A stretch of 64,000 nucleotides of DNA from Gemmatimonadota bacterium. GTDB lineage: Bacteria; Gemmatimonadota; Gemmatimonadetes; Longimicrobiales; Gaopeijiaceae. Each line of letters starts with the position of its first letter. Within the stretch, counting starts at the first letter, position 1. The translations under genes were made by a program, and so were the position numbers. The stretch spans positions 270,507 through 334,506 of the forward strand of contig JAUIEJ010000008.1 of NCBI GenBank assembly GCA_030428885.1, in the 5' to 3' direction. Positions 33,463-42,354 of this stretch are shown in pieces. The notes beneath the pieces were generated by a model, which ran no database searches, was not told where the DNA came from, and was given only the letters and a program-made list of their open reading frames with translations.

Positions 33463-35190
33463 ATGATCCGACGCGCCCGCGTTCTGTCCGCCTTCGTTCT
33501 CCTGGGAGCCCTGGCGACGCCCCTCGCCGCCCAGGACCTGCCCCGCACCTGGCAGGAAGTGAACGACTTCCGCGCTGGCCCCACGCCCTTCGAACCCCTC
33601 ATGGAGTTCTGGTACGAACTCGACGCCATGAGCGAGATCGTGGCCATGCAGCCTCTCACCGAGACGCTGCTCGGGCGGGAGATGCCGCTCATCGTCATGG
33701 CCGACCCCATGGTGACCACGCCCCAGGACGCGCTCCGGAGCGGGAAGACCATCGTCCTGCTGGCGCCGTCGGTCCACGGGGGCGAGGTGTCGCCCAAGGA
33801 GGCGGTCCAGTTGGTGGCGAAGGAGCTGGTGGGAGGCGAACTGCGGTCGGTGCTCGACGACGTGATCGTCCTGGCCCTGCCCCTGGTGAATCCCGACGGA
33901 GGGGAAGTCCGTCGCCGGACCAACGAGGCCGGCTACGACATGAATCGGGACTATCTCAAGTTGGAGTCCCAGGAAATCCAGGCCCTGGTGACCCAGGTCC
34001 TGAACGAGTGGACCCCCGACATCCACGTGGACGGGCATCACGGAGGTTCGGCCCCGTACGTCATCACCTACCAGGGCACCCTCAACCCTGCGGCCGACGA
34101 TGACCTTCGGGCGTATCCATACGAGCACATCTTCCCCCTGATCCGGGCCGCGGTGGAAGCCGAGGACTATCGGGCCTTCGACTATTCGGGCGTGCGAACG
34201 GAGAACGGCGTGCGGGGGTGGGGGTCGACCTCGGTGGAGCCCCGGAAGCACCACGTCTACACGGGACTCACCAATTCCATCGGGATTCTCCTGGAGACCC
34301 CGTCCAATTCCCACCGGGTCATGGGCGACGGCACGGTGGTGCCGATTCCCCAGGAGGAGCGGTACTTCCACCAGATCCGGGGCGGCGTGATCGCCACGTC
34401 CACGATCCTCCGGGCCGCCGCCGATCAGCGCGAAGAGATCCGGGCCGTCACCACCGGTGCCCGGCGTCGGGCCATGGCGGCGGGCATGACCGGCGGAGAC
34501 GACATCGTCCTCGACTATGCCCTGGAGTCCCGGGGTACCGAGCCGGTGTGGATGCCCGACGAGGATGCCGACGAGGGGTATTCGCTGCAGGAGGTGCCCG
34601 TCTATCTCGAGTGGGTGCCCACCCGGACCACGACGCGTCCCGTCGGCTACCTGCTGCCGCCCTCCATGGGGGCCATCGTGCCGCTCCTCATGGATCACGA
34701 CATCGCCGTCTATCGATTCCTGGATGACGCGACCATTCCCGCCGAGGTCTACTATGCCACGTCGGTGAGTCGGGATTCGTACTTTCAGGGGCACTACCTC
34801 CAGTCGGTGGAGGTGGTGAAGGAGTCCGAGAACGTCGAGGCGGTGGAGGGATGGTTCTGGATCCCCACGGCCCAGTCCCGGGGCAACCTCATCAGCTATC
34901 TGATGGAGCCCGAGACCGACGACAACCTCATCAGCTGGGGCTGGACCGATCATCTGCTCCAGGTGACGCCGGAGTCGGTGGACGAGGTCATGGCCCAGTT
35001 CCTGGGAGACACCGATCCCGCGTCCCTGAGCGACGAACAGCGCACGCAGCTTCGTCAGCGCGCCCAACAGGCCATGGAGCGGCGTCAGCGAGTCCCCATG
35101 ATGCGGGTTCTGGAGCACCCGACCCTGCCCGTGATGCGGGTCGCGTCGTTCAACGACTATCAACGGAACCGGTTCTACCGGCCCTGGTGA
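33463..35190 (+). CDS. Secreted M14-family metallopeptidase
   Basis: Signal peptide; SVHGGEVSPKEAVQ (HxxE), LPLVNPDGGEVRRRTNEAGYDMNRDY, DIHVDGHHGGS, GILLETPS. Confidence 0.88.
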   Translation: MIRRARVLSAFVLLGALATPLAAQDLPRTWQEVNDFRAGPTPFEPLMEFWYELDAMSEIVAMQPLTETLLGREMPLIVMADPMVTTPQDALRSGKTIVLLAPSVHGGEVSPKEAVQLVAKELVGGELRSVLDDVIVLALPLVNPDGGEVRRRTNEAGYDMNRDYLKLESQEIQALVTQVLNEWTPDIHVDGHHGGSAPYVITYQGTLNPAADDDLRAYPYEHIFPLIRAAVEAEDYRAFDYSGVRTENGVRGWGSTSVEPRKHHVYTGLTNSIGILLETPSNSHRVMGDGTVVPIPQEERYFHQIRGGVIATSTILRAAADQREEIRAVTTGARRRAMAAGMTGGDDIVLDYALESRGTEPVWMPDEDADEGYSLQEVPVYLEWVPTRTTTRPVGYLLPPSMGAIVPLLMDHDIAVYRFLDDATIPAEVYYATSVSRDSYFQGHYLQSVEVVKESENVEAVEGWFWIPTAQSRGNLISYLMEPETDDNLISWGWTDHLLQVTPESVDEVMAQFLGDTDPASLSDEQRTQLRQRAQQAMERRQRVPMMRVLEHPTLPVMRVASFNDYQRNRFYRPW

Positions 35191-35197
35191 GGCGTTC

Positions 35198-35503
35198 GTG
35201 CCCCGGATCCACGGCCTCGTCCACCTGGCGCCGTTCCGCAACGCCTACCTGATCCGGGGCGCGGTGACGTGGGGCGGGATCCGGCTGTTCCTGGCGTTTC
35301 TCGCGTTCCAGGGCGCCGGAGTCCCCCTGGACCTGCCCCTGCACATGGAGCTGGGCGTCCTGGCCCTCGTTCCGGTGGCCGTGCTCCTGGACGCCCGGCG
35401 CCGGGACGAGGACCTGTTTCTGGCGAACCTGGCGGTGAGCGCCGTGCCCGTCGTGGTCTGGTCGCTCCCGCTGGCGGTGGTGCTGGAGGGGGTGGTGCCG
35501 TGA
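35198..35503 (+). CDS. Small hypothetical membrane protein
   Basis: GTG start 5 bp after the M14 stop; hydrophobic helices (GGIRLFLAFLAFQGAGVPLDL, LGVLALVPVAVLLDA, VPVVVWSLPLAVVLEG). Confidence 0.55.
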   Translation: MPRIHGLVHLAPFRNAYLIRGAVTWGGIRLFLAFLAFQGAGVPLDLPLHMELGVLALVPVAVLLDARRRDEDLFLANLAVSAVPVVVWSLPLAVVLEGVVP

Positions 35504-35662
35504 GGGTGGGGCTCGGAGGGCCTCCTGGCTCGGCGCGAGGTGGCCATGTGATGCCGCGAAGTCTCCACGAGTAGGTGGGCTCGCGGTGTTCGGGGAGTTT
35601 CGTGCGCCCAGGCCGCCTCAAGTCACCCCGAGGGCCCATGTCTCCGTGTTGTGTGGATGATT

Positions 35663-35682
35663 GGGGGCGCTGGAGCGCCCCC
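35663..35682. terminator. Intrinsic-terminator-like hairpin
   Basis: GGGGGCGC-TGGA-GCGCCCCC perfect 8-bp stem followed by TTAT. Confidence 0.6.
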
Positions 35683-35892
35683 TTATCGACAATCTTCGGG
35701 GCGAGTCGGCAGTTCGGGAGACTTGGGGGCGTCAGTGTGAGTGGGCTCGGCACGGGTTTGCCGTGATGCGTGGATGCCGTGGGGGACGCCGCCTTCGCCT
35801 ACGTGGACGTGTTCGCCACGATCGGACTGTCACCGAACTCATCGAGGCCGCGTATGCCGAGAGGAGGGAGCCTCTCTGAACAAGGAGCCTAG

Positions 35893-36102
35893 ATGAAGAT
35901 CCTTCAGCTCGCCGGCTCGGAAACCGTCGCCGAAGTCGCCGATCGTATGGGAGTGGCGCCGGCCGACGTCGTTCGTGTGGGGTTCGAGCGACTGGGGCTG
36001 ATGCTCACACTCGCCGAGCGCCGGGACCGGCCGGAGATCGTCCGGATCGGTGAGGCGTTCGGGTATCGCGTGCGCTTCGCAGGGGACGGGCCCGGCGCCT
36101 GA
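35893..36102 (+). CDS. Free-standing IF-2 N-terminal-domain-like small protein
   Basis: MKILQLAGSETVAEVADRMGVAPADVVRVGFERLGLMLTLAERRDRPEIVRIGEAFGYRVRFAGDGPGA resembles the IF2_N consensus ITVKELAEKLGVSxxEVIKKLMKLGVMxTINQxxDxxTAELIAEEFGYEV; upstream AAGGAG. Confidence 0.6.
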   Translation: MKILQLAGSETVAEVADRMGVAPADVVRVGFERLGLMLTLAERRDRPEIVRIGEAFGYRVRFAGDGPGA

Positions 36103-36293
36103 TCAGGAGGTCGGCTTGCGGCCTCGGGCCGCGAGGAGGGCGTTGCTGAGACCGTGGAATCCCTCGGCGGTCATCATGGCGAGCAGTCGGTCCGATCCCG
36201 CTCTCCGAAGCCGGTCGCGACCGTGGAGCGATGATAGGCGAGGGCTCATCCGTATCACGGTCTGACGACGACCCCACGACCGAAGAGAACCCC

Positions 36294-36803
36294 ATGCGTC
36301 GTATCGAACGGGCAGTCCGGGAAATGGTCGCCGCCCGTAGGCGTGTCGAGCAGGGCGAGAGTCGACGTGAGGAGATCGCTGGACCGCTCGGGGTGCCGAT
36401 CACGATCAGGAGCAGGGCCGACGGAGCCGTGGAGATGTCGGGGCGCTGGCCCGCGAGTCCTCGCGTCCGGACCTGGCCGGCGGACCGCCAGAATCGGCCG
36501 CCTGAATACCCCGACGGTCTTCCGTACCTGCCGGGAGTCCGCGTATCGGTCACCGAACTGGGCACCCCAAGCAGGCGCGTGGTTTCGTGGTCCGGGGACT
36601 CCGGTGCGACGCTCGACCGCCTCGAGCGGGAGCTGACGGCATCCGGATGGGTTCGGCGTTCGTCCCGGGGCCGACTCTTCGGGCTCCTCGGTCGGAAGAT
36701 CGGATTCGGAAGGGGAGATCGAACCGTTCGATTGTCCCTGGATCGGTTTCCGGGGCGCCCCCCGCGCCTTCGCCTCGTCGAGGAGGGGGCGCGCTGGCGG
36801 TAG
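36294..36803 (+). CDS. Hypothetical protein
   Basis: Open frame MRRIERAVREMVAARRRVEQGESRREEI...; mixed composition, no family recognised. Confidence 0.4.
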   Translation: MRRIERAVREMVAARRRVEQGESRREEIAGPLGVPITIRSRADGAVEMSGRWPASPRVRTWPADRQNRPPEYPDGLPYLPGVRVSVTELGTPSRRVVSWSGDSGATLDRLERELTASGWVRRSSRGRLFGLLGRKIGFGRGDRTVRLSLDRFPGRPPRLRLVEEGARWR

Positions 36804-36824
36804 CGCTGCGCCCAACGGTAGGTT
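36794..36824 (+). promoter_or_regulatory. Promoter-like motif copy A: CTGGCG-N19-TAGGTT
   Basis: ctggcg gtagc gctgcg cccaac gg taggtt, upstream of the propeller gene at 36867. Confidence 0.4.
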
Positions 36825-36866
36825 CGCGGCGGGGTCTGCGGGCGTACCGCCTCGAGGAGGAGCGGA

Positions 36867-38009
36867 ATGTGGAGAATGCGTGGGGTCGATCGAGCGACAT
36901 GCCTGGTCCTTCTCCTCGCCTGCGCGCACCCTGCCATCGGTCAGGACCTTTCCGTTCTGGCTCCGGACTCCGTGCCGCTGCTCTCCATCGGGCAGCGGGG
37001 TGGGCCGGAGTACGAGCTCTACCAGGTCACCAGCGCACGATGGACCGACGACGGGCGCATCGCGATCGGCAATAGCGGCTCCCACGAGATCCGGATCTTC
37101 GATCCCGATGGCGGCTTCGTTTCGGCCTACGGCGGATCCGGGCAGGGTCCGGGCGAGTTCCGACGACTGGAGTCGGTCCACCTGCTGCCGGACGACCGGT
37201 TCGTCGCCTGGGACATCGCCCTTCGGCGGGCTTCCGTGTTCTCCATCGACGAAGGATTTCAGCACACGATCCGGCTCGATCCCGGACTGCGAGGGCCCCG
37301 CCTCGCCGGGACCACTGTCGATGGACAATTGGTGATGACCGATTTCCGATACGAGGGTCCCGGTGCCGGGGAGTTGGGGAGTATTTTCGAGCATCGATTC
37401 CTGTACGGTCTCGACGGGATGAGAATCGATAGCCTGGGTGCGATTCCGGGACCTGAGGGCGAGATGACGGCCAGGGGCCAGGGCATGGAGATGCGGCCTT
37501 CCCTGTTCGACTTCAGCAGCACCTACGCGTTGACCGATGGATTCCTGTGGATCCAGTCGGGCCGGATCCCGGGTGTGGATGTACAGAGTCTGAGCGACTC
37601 GTTTCGTCGCGAGGTACGGTGGCGGGACGGACGGCGCCCCGTCGCCGAAGACCATGTGGCGGCTACGGTCGCAGCGCGTGTGGCCGACATTTCCGATCCC
37701 GAGCAGCGGAGCCTGATGCGGAAGGACATCGCCGGACGCCCCGTGCCCGACTCACTTCCCGAGACGACCGCAGTGATCGCCGATCGGACCGAAAACGTCG
37801 CTTGGGTCGCCGACTTCGTGGTCCCCGGCCGGGGAGTGGCGCGGCGCTGGCACGTCGTCGACCCGGAACACGGGGTCATTGGAGAGGTCGACCTCCCAGA
37901 AGGCATGGACCTGAAAGACGTCCGGGGGCACGAGATCCTGGTGGTCGAGCGCGACGCCTTCGATGTGGAGTACGTGCGGGTCTACCGGGTCGTCGAGGTC
38001 GAGAGGTGA
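36867..38009 (+). CDS. 6-bladed beta-propeller protein (paralog 1)
   Basis: WTDDGRIAIGNSGSHEIRIFDPDGGFVSAYGGSGQGPGEFRRLESVHLLPDDRFVAWD. Confidence 0.75.
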   Translation: MWRMRGVDRATCLVLLLACAHPAIGQDLSVLAPDSVPLLSIGQRGGPEYELYQVTSARWTDDGRIAIGNSGSHEIRIFDPDGGFVSAYGGSGQGPGEFRRLESVHLLPDDRFVAWDIALRRASVFSIDEGFQHTIRLDPGLRGPRLAGTTVDGQLVMTDFRYEGPGAGELGSIFEHRFLYGLDGMRIDSLGAIPGPEGEMTARGQGMEMRPSLFDFSSTYALTDGFLWIQSGRIPGVDVQSLSDSFRREVRWRDGRRPVAEDHVAATVAARVADISDPEQRSLMRKDIAGRPVPDSLPETTAVIADRTENVAWVADFVVPGRGVARRWHVVDPEHGVIGEVDLPEGMDLKDVRGHEILVVERDAFDVEYVRVYRVVEVER

Positions 38010-38707
38010 AGGTCGGCCGCGTCGTCGAACTGTGGCGCTACCCGGTGAAGTCCATGGCGGCCGAGCCGCTGGATCAGGTCGAGGTCGGCCCCCACGGCTT
38101 CGTGGGTGACCGGCGCTGGGCGTTCGTCCGGGACGGGGCCAACCCCGACGGGTTCCCCTGGCTGACCCTGCGCGACAATGCGGCGATGCGCGACTATTGC
38201 CCGTCATTCGCCGAACCCTCCGCCCCGGACTCGTCGGCGATACGCGTGCAGACCCCCGGTGGCGCGGTGCTCGATGTCGCCGACCCTGCTCTGGCCTCTG
38301 AGCTCTGGCGGCCCGGTGCTACGGCTGTGCGACGAGACCAGGGCGCGTTCGACGCATTCCCCCTGTCCCTCATCTCGACGCAGTCCATCGCGCGGATCGG
38401 CGACACTATGGGTCACTCGCTGGAAACCACCCGCTTCCGGCCCAACATCGTGATGACGGCGGAGAGTGGCGATCCGTTCATCGAAGACTCCTTCGTGGGC
38501 GGCGTGCTCCGCATCGGCACGGTCCGCATGCGCATCGACAAACGTGACGGCCGCTGCGTCGTCATCACCATGGATCCCGCCACAGGCGAGCGGAACCCGG
38601 CCGTGCTCCGAACCGTGGCTCAGGATCGCGAGGGGTGCCTCGGCGTCTACGGGTCGGTCCTCACGACGGGCGTAGTCGCGGTCGGCGATGAGGTGCGCGT
38701 CGAGTGA
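38006..38707 (+). CDS. MOSC domain-containing protein
   Basis: VVELWRYPVKSMAAEPLDQVEVGPHGFVGDRRWAFV...RFRPNIVMTAESGDPFIEDSFVGGVLRIGTVRMRIDKRDGRCVVITMDPATGERN; GTG start overlapping the upstream stop. Confidence 0.92.
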   Translation: MKVGRVVELWRYPVKSMAAEPLDQVEVGPHGFVGDRRWAFVRDGANPDGFPWLTLRDNAAMRDYCPSFAEPSAPDSSAIRVQTPGGAVLDVADPALASELWRPGATAVRRDQGAFDAFPLSLISTQSIARIGDTMGHSLETTRFRPNIVMTAESGDPFIEDSFVGGVLRIGTVRMRIDKRDGRCVVITMDPATGERNPAVLRTVAQDREGCLGVYGSVLTTGVVAVGDEVRVE

Positions 38708-39894
38708 AGCGGGCCACCGTCTCGCTCGCTGCGGCGGCGCTCCCCCTCGCCATCTCCTGCGGTGAACAGGATCGGCCTCCCGCGACGACCCGGATCGACA
38801 CCGTGGGGACCCACATCGAAGTGACCAACACGGGAGCCCCCAACTGGCCGTCGGGTGCTGTATGGAGTCTCGAAGAGGACCTGCGGCTCGGGACTGATGC
38901 GTCGTCCGGAGATCTGGAGGAGCAGTTTGCGGACATCGAGTCCATCGCGTCCGACTCCCGGGGGCGAATCTATGTGCTTGGGTGGGCGGACCAGGACATC
39001 CGGGTTTTCGACGCGACGGGTGAATTCTCCCACACGATCGGACGACGGGGGGAGGGGCCGAGTGAGTTCGGCGGTGCCGGAGAATTGAACGTCGGCCGAG
39101 GCGACACCCTCGTCGTGCTCGACGACGGGAACATGCGGTACGCGGTCTTTGCACCGGATGGCACTCTCGTGGGTGTCCGTCGCCGGGATATCGTGGGCCG
39201 CGGCCCGGCCCTCCGCATGCCGCTCGACGACGGACGCTATCTCGACTGGTTGATCACCTTTCCCGACGGACGATTCGGTGAGAGGCTGTTTCAGCACCCC
39301 ATTCGCTACGACTCGGGGTTCGAACGGGCCGACACGTTCCCACCGATCGAATTCCACCAGACGATGGTGGCCGACGGCCGGATGCCTCTGCTGAATTTCG
39401 CGAGTTCGCTGGTCGTGTCCGCGGACCGCTCGGGTGCGGTCTGGTTCGCCCATTCGGACGAGTATCGCATCTACAAGCGGAGTCTCTCGGGCGACACCTC
39501 CCTGGTCTTCCAGCTTTCCGCGGAGGCGGTGCCCCTCGGCGAGGCGGACCGGGACGAAGTGCGTCGGCTCTGGGCCAACCGACCGGACATTCAGGCCGAC
39601 CAGCTCGGTGCGTTGCCCGACACGAAGCCGGTGGTCTACGGCATCGTGCCCGACCATGCCGGACACGTCTACGTGTTTCCCGACCTGGCCGGCGAGGACC
39701 CGGGAACGATCGTGGACGTCTTCCGAGAGACCGGCGAATACCTCGGCCGTCTGGAGCTTCCGTTCGCGGTCCCCCTCGAGAGCGGGCGCCAACCCACGGC
39801 CCGGGCGACGGCGGAGCACCTGTACGTGGTGGTCCGCGACTCCCTGGACGTGCCCTACGTCGCGCGGCTCCGGATCGACCGAGGAAGTGGATGA
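38704..39894 (+). CDS. 6-bladed beta-propeller lipoprotein (paralog 2)
   Basis: Lipobox LPLAISCGEQ; DSRGRIYVLGWADQDIRVFDATGEFSHTIGRRGEGPSEFGGAGEL. Confidence 0.75.
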   Translation: MKRATVSLAAAALPLAISCGEQDRPPATTRIDTVGTHIEVTNTGAPNWPSGAVWSLEEDLRLGTDASSGDLEEQFADIESIASDSRGRIYVLGWADQDIRVFDATGEFSHTIGRRGEGPSEFGGAGELNVGRGDTLVVLDDGNMRYAVFAPDGTLVGVRRRDIVGRGPALRMPLDDGRYLDWLITFPDGRFGERLFQHPIRYDSGFERADTFPPIEFHQTMVADGRMPLLNFASSLVVSADRSGAVWFAHSDEYRIYKRSLSGDTSLVFQLSAEAVPLGEADRDEVRRLWANRPDIQADQLGALPDTKPVVYGIVPDHAGHVYVFPDLAGEDPGTIVDVFRETGEYLGRLELPFAVPLESGRQPTARATAEHLYVVVRDSLDVPYVARLRIDRGSG

Positions 39895-40442
39895 TCCGGA
39901 GAATCGAGGTCGTTCCCTACGATCCCCGGTGGCCGGACTTGTTCGCCGCCGAGGCGGTTGCGTTGCGCGGGATCTTCGGGACGGCCCTGAGGGCGATCCA
40001 CCACGTCGGCAGCACGGCGGTTCCCGGGCTCCCCGCCAAGCCCACGATCGACATCCTCATCGTTCTCGACGACACCGAGGGCGTGGAGCGATTCGACCCG
40101 GCCATGGAGGCTCTGGGCTATCGGGTGCGGGGAGAGTGTCTCGATGCGGGGGGCACGCCGGGTCGCTTCTATTACAGCAAGCCCACCGAGGGAAAGCGCA
40201 CCCACCACGTCCATGTCTGCGCAGCGGGGCACTTCCAGATTCCCGAGATGGTCCTCTTTCCCGAGTACCTTCGGCGACACCCCGAGATCGCGGCGGAGTA
40301 CGGGCGCCTGAAGCTCCGGGCCGTCGAACAGGGCGCCGATCGGTCCGTGCCCTACATGGAGCGAAAACACGATTGGATCCGCTCCGCGATCCGGGACGCT
40401 CTGGAGTACTTCTCATCCCACCCGCCCAGGAGTCCCCCATGA
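39891..40442 (+). CDS. GrpB/UPF0157-family protein
   Basis: IEVVPYDPRWPDLFAAEAVALRGIFGTALRAIHHVGSTAVPGLPAKPTIDILIVLDD...HHVHVCAAGH. Confidence 0.92.
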   Translation: MIRRIEVVPYDPRWPDLFAAEAVALRGIFGTALRAIHHVGSTAVPGLPAKPTIDILIVLDDTEGVERFDPAMEALGYRVRGECLDAGGTPGRFYYSKPTEGKRTHHVHVCAAGHFQIPEMVLFPEYLRRHPEIAAEYGRLKLRAVEQGADRSVPYMERKHDWIRSAIRDALEYFSSHPPRSPP

Positions 40443-40449
40443 CCCACGA
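40417..40449 (+). repeat. 33-bp direct repeat, copy 1 (RBS and first codons of a SnoaL-like gene)
   Basis: cccacccgcccaggagtcccccatgacccacga, identical to 41858-41890. Confidence 0.95.
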
Positions 40450-40540
40450 TCTCGAACGCAATGGACGGATCGGCGTCGGGCGCAGTTCCGTGACGTGGAA
40501 GGCGATCGCGGGTGCTGGGCACGCCGAGGAGGGCCGGTGA
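40439..40540 (+). pseudogene. 5' remnant of a SnoaL-like gene; still an intact 33-aa ORF coupled to the downstream propeller gene
   Basis: MTHDLERNGRIGVGRSSVTWKAIAGAGHAEEGR versus MTHDLQRNKRNAVEFYR... at 41880; its ATG overlaps the grpB-like stop and its TGA overlaps the GTG of the next gene. Confidence 0.55.
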
Positions 40541-41757
40541 CAGCGTCCTCCGCCAACCGGGTCGTGTCGATTCTCGGAACGCTCGCGTTCGTGGCCTGCA
40601 GCGAGCCGACGCCCGCGCCTCCGGAGCCCGCCGACACAAGCCTCGAGGTTCGCGACAGCGCCGGCGTCGAGATGCGGATCGCGGATGCCCGGCGGGTGGC
40701 CGCGACGACCTGGGCCCATGTGGATTCCCAGCCACGCTTCGAGTTGGGTCGGTCGGATGACGCCGACGAGGTGTTCTTCCAGGTGCGCGGGATGACGTTC
40801 CTCGGAACCGGAGACCTGGTCGTTCTCGACGGGTCCTCGTCGGAGCTCCGGCGGTATGATTCGGAGGGGCGGCTACTGGAGACGATCGGTCGGGAGGGCG
40901 AGGGTCCGGGCGAGTTCGGCGACCCTCACCTCGTACCGCCCGGCCCGTCCGATTCACTTTGGATCTGGGACTCCGAGGCCCGGGTGCTTCACCGCTTCGA
41001 TCCCGACGATTGGACGGTCGAAGTGGTTCGACCGCAGTCGTGGAGGGGGGCGCGAGCGCCGCTCGGCATCACCGGGTCCCTCCTCCTGACCGAGTCCACC
41101 CCCGTGTCCGGGTTCCAGGATGGGGTGAACGAGTCGGTCCTGACCTACCGGTCGTTCGATCTGCGCGACGGGTCGGAGGCGGACGTCGCGCAGTTCACCC
41201 TGTCCCGGTTCTACCGAGCGCCCATCCGCCCTGGGGGACCCCCCGGCATCTCCTTGATCCCCTTCTCCGAGCCACCGCCCGCAGCGATCTGGGGCGGCTC
41301 CATCGCCGTCGCCGCCGGCCCCGGCGTGGAGGTCGCCCTGAGGGATCGCGGGGGCGGGCTCAACGCGATCCACCGGATCGACGGCTGGCCGGTCCAGGAG
41401 GTGACCCCCACGATGATCGAGGCAGCGCGGCGACTCGAGTTCGGGGAGGTCGCCGAAGAGCCCGGGGTCGTCGAACTGTACGAGGGAATGCCCATCCCGG
41501 ACACGTTGCCCGGGGTCGATCGTCTAATCGTCGACCGGGAGGGCCGGTTGTGGGTCGGTCTCTACCAGACGGATCCCGAGGCGATGAAGACCTGGGTCGC
41601 CTTCGAGCGGCAAGGGGCGCCGGTGGGTCAGGTGCAGACACCGGCGGGCTTCCAACTCATGGCTGCCGACGCGAGCAGTGTCGCCGGGGTCGCGCGAGAC
41701 GACATGGATCGGGAGATTGTGCAGGTCTTCGACCTGCGGCCGTTCCAGGACCCATGA
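40537..41757 (+). CDS. 6-bladed beta-propeller lipoprotein (paralog 3)
   Basis: GTG start; lipobox LAFVACSEPTP; GTGDLVVLDGSSSELRRYDSEGRLLETIGREGEGPGEFGDPHLVPPGPSDSLWIWD. Confidence 0.75.
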   Translation: MTASSANRVVSILGTLAFVACSEPTPAPPEPADTSLEVRDSAGVEMRIADARRVAATTWAHVDSQPRFELGRSDDADEVFFQVRGMTFLGTGDLVVLDGSSSELRRYDSEGRLLETIGREGEGPGEFGDPHLVPPGPSDSLWIWDSEARVLHRFDPDDWTVEVVRPQSWRGARAPLGITGSLLLTESTPVSGFQDGVNESVLTYRSFDLRDGSEADVAQFTLSRFYRAPIRPGGPPGISLIPFSEPPPAAIWGGSIAVAAGPGVEVALRDRGGGLNAIHRIDGWPVQEVTPTMIEAARRLEFGEVAEEPGVVELYEGMPIPDTLPGVDRLIVDREGRLWVGLYQTDPEAMKTWVAFERQGAPVGQVQTPAGFQLMAADASSVAGVARDDMDREIVQVFDLRPFQDP

Positions 41758-41790
41758 GCCGTGGCTCGGCGTCGACCTTCCGGTTACGGA

Positions 41791-41806
41791 CGTTACCGCG
41801 GTAACG
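41791..41806. promoter_or_regulatory. 16-bp perfect palindrome, candidate operator
   Basis: CGTTACCGCGGTAACG in the intergenic region upstream of the SnoaL-like gene. Confidence 0.4.
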
Positions 41807-41857
41807 CGGGAACGCCTCACGCACAGTTGCACGTCGCCCGGAGCGACGAGAGTGAGC

Positions 41858-41890
41858 CCCACCCGCCCAGGAGTCCCCCATGACCCACGA
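41858..41890 (+). repeat. 33-bp direct repeat, copy 2
   Basis: cccacccgcccaggagtcccccatgacccacga, identical to 40417-40449. Confidence 0.95.
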
Positions 41891-42263
41891 CCTCCAACGC
41901 AACAAGCGGAACGCCGTCGAGTTCTACCGCATGGCCTACGAGGGCGACCCCTCGGGGGCCGTGGAGCGATTCGTCGGTGCGGAGTACATCCAGCACAACC
42001 CGGATGTCGAAGACGGCCCTGAGGGCTTCATCGAGTATTTCGAGCGCATGGCGGCCGAGTATCCGGACAAGACCCTGGAGTTCAGACGTGTGATTGCCGA
42101 GGGTGATCTCGTCGCCCTCCACACGCATCAGGTCTGGCCGGGGAGTGAGGAGTACGTGACGATGGACTTCTTCCGGTTCGACGGGTCGGGGCAGGTCGTG
42201 GAGCACTGGGACTCCATTCAAAAAGTCCCACCCCACTCGAAGAGCGGACGGCCGATGTACTGA
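41880..42263 (+). CDS. SnoaL-like/NTF2-fold protein
   Basis: MTHDLQRNKRNAVEFYRMAYEGDPSGAVERFVGAEYIQHNPDVEDGPEGFIEYFERM...DFFRFDGSGQVVEHWDSIQ. Confidence 0.85.
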   Translation: MTHDLQRNKRNAVEFYRMAYEGDPSGAVERFVGAEYIQHNPDVEDGPEGFIEYFERMAAEYPDKTLEFRRVIAEGDLVALHTHQVWPGSEEYVTMDFFRFDGSGQVVEHWDSIQKVPPHSKSGRPMY

Positions 42264-42292
42264 CGACCGATCACCCGCAGGTCGCCCCGTCC

Positions 42293-42323
42293 TTGGCGGT
42301 AAAGCTGCGGGCATTGGTATGCT
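42293..42323 (+). promoter_or_regulatory. Promoter-like motif copy B: TTGGCG-N19-TATGCT
   Basis: ttggcg gtaaa gctgcg ggcatt gg tatgct, upstream of the GNAT gene at 42355. Confidence 0.45.
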
Positions 42324-42354
42324 GGAGGGGTCCCCCACGACCGGACGGTGCGCG

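Noticed and set aside
35661-35879. 73-aa ORF MGALERPLIDNLRGESAVRETW...
   Set aside because: It starts inside a terminator-like hairpin, has no SD and no recognisable family; not supported as a gene.
41833-41849. CGTCGC-CCGGA-GCGACG hairpin upstream of the SnoaL-like gene
   Set aside because: A short 6-bp stem is common at this GC content; no additional support for a regulatory function.
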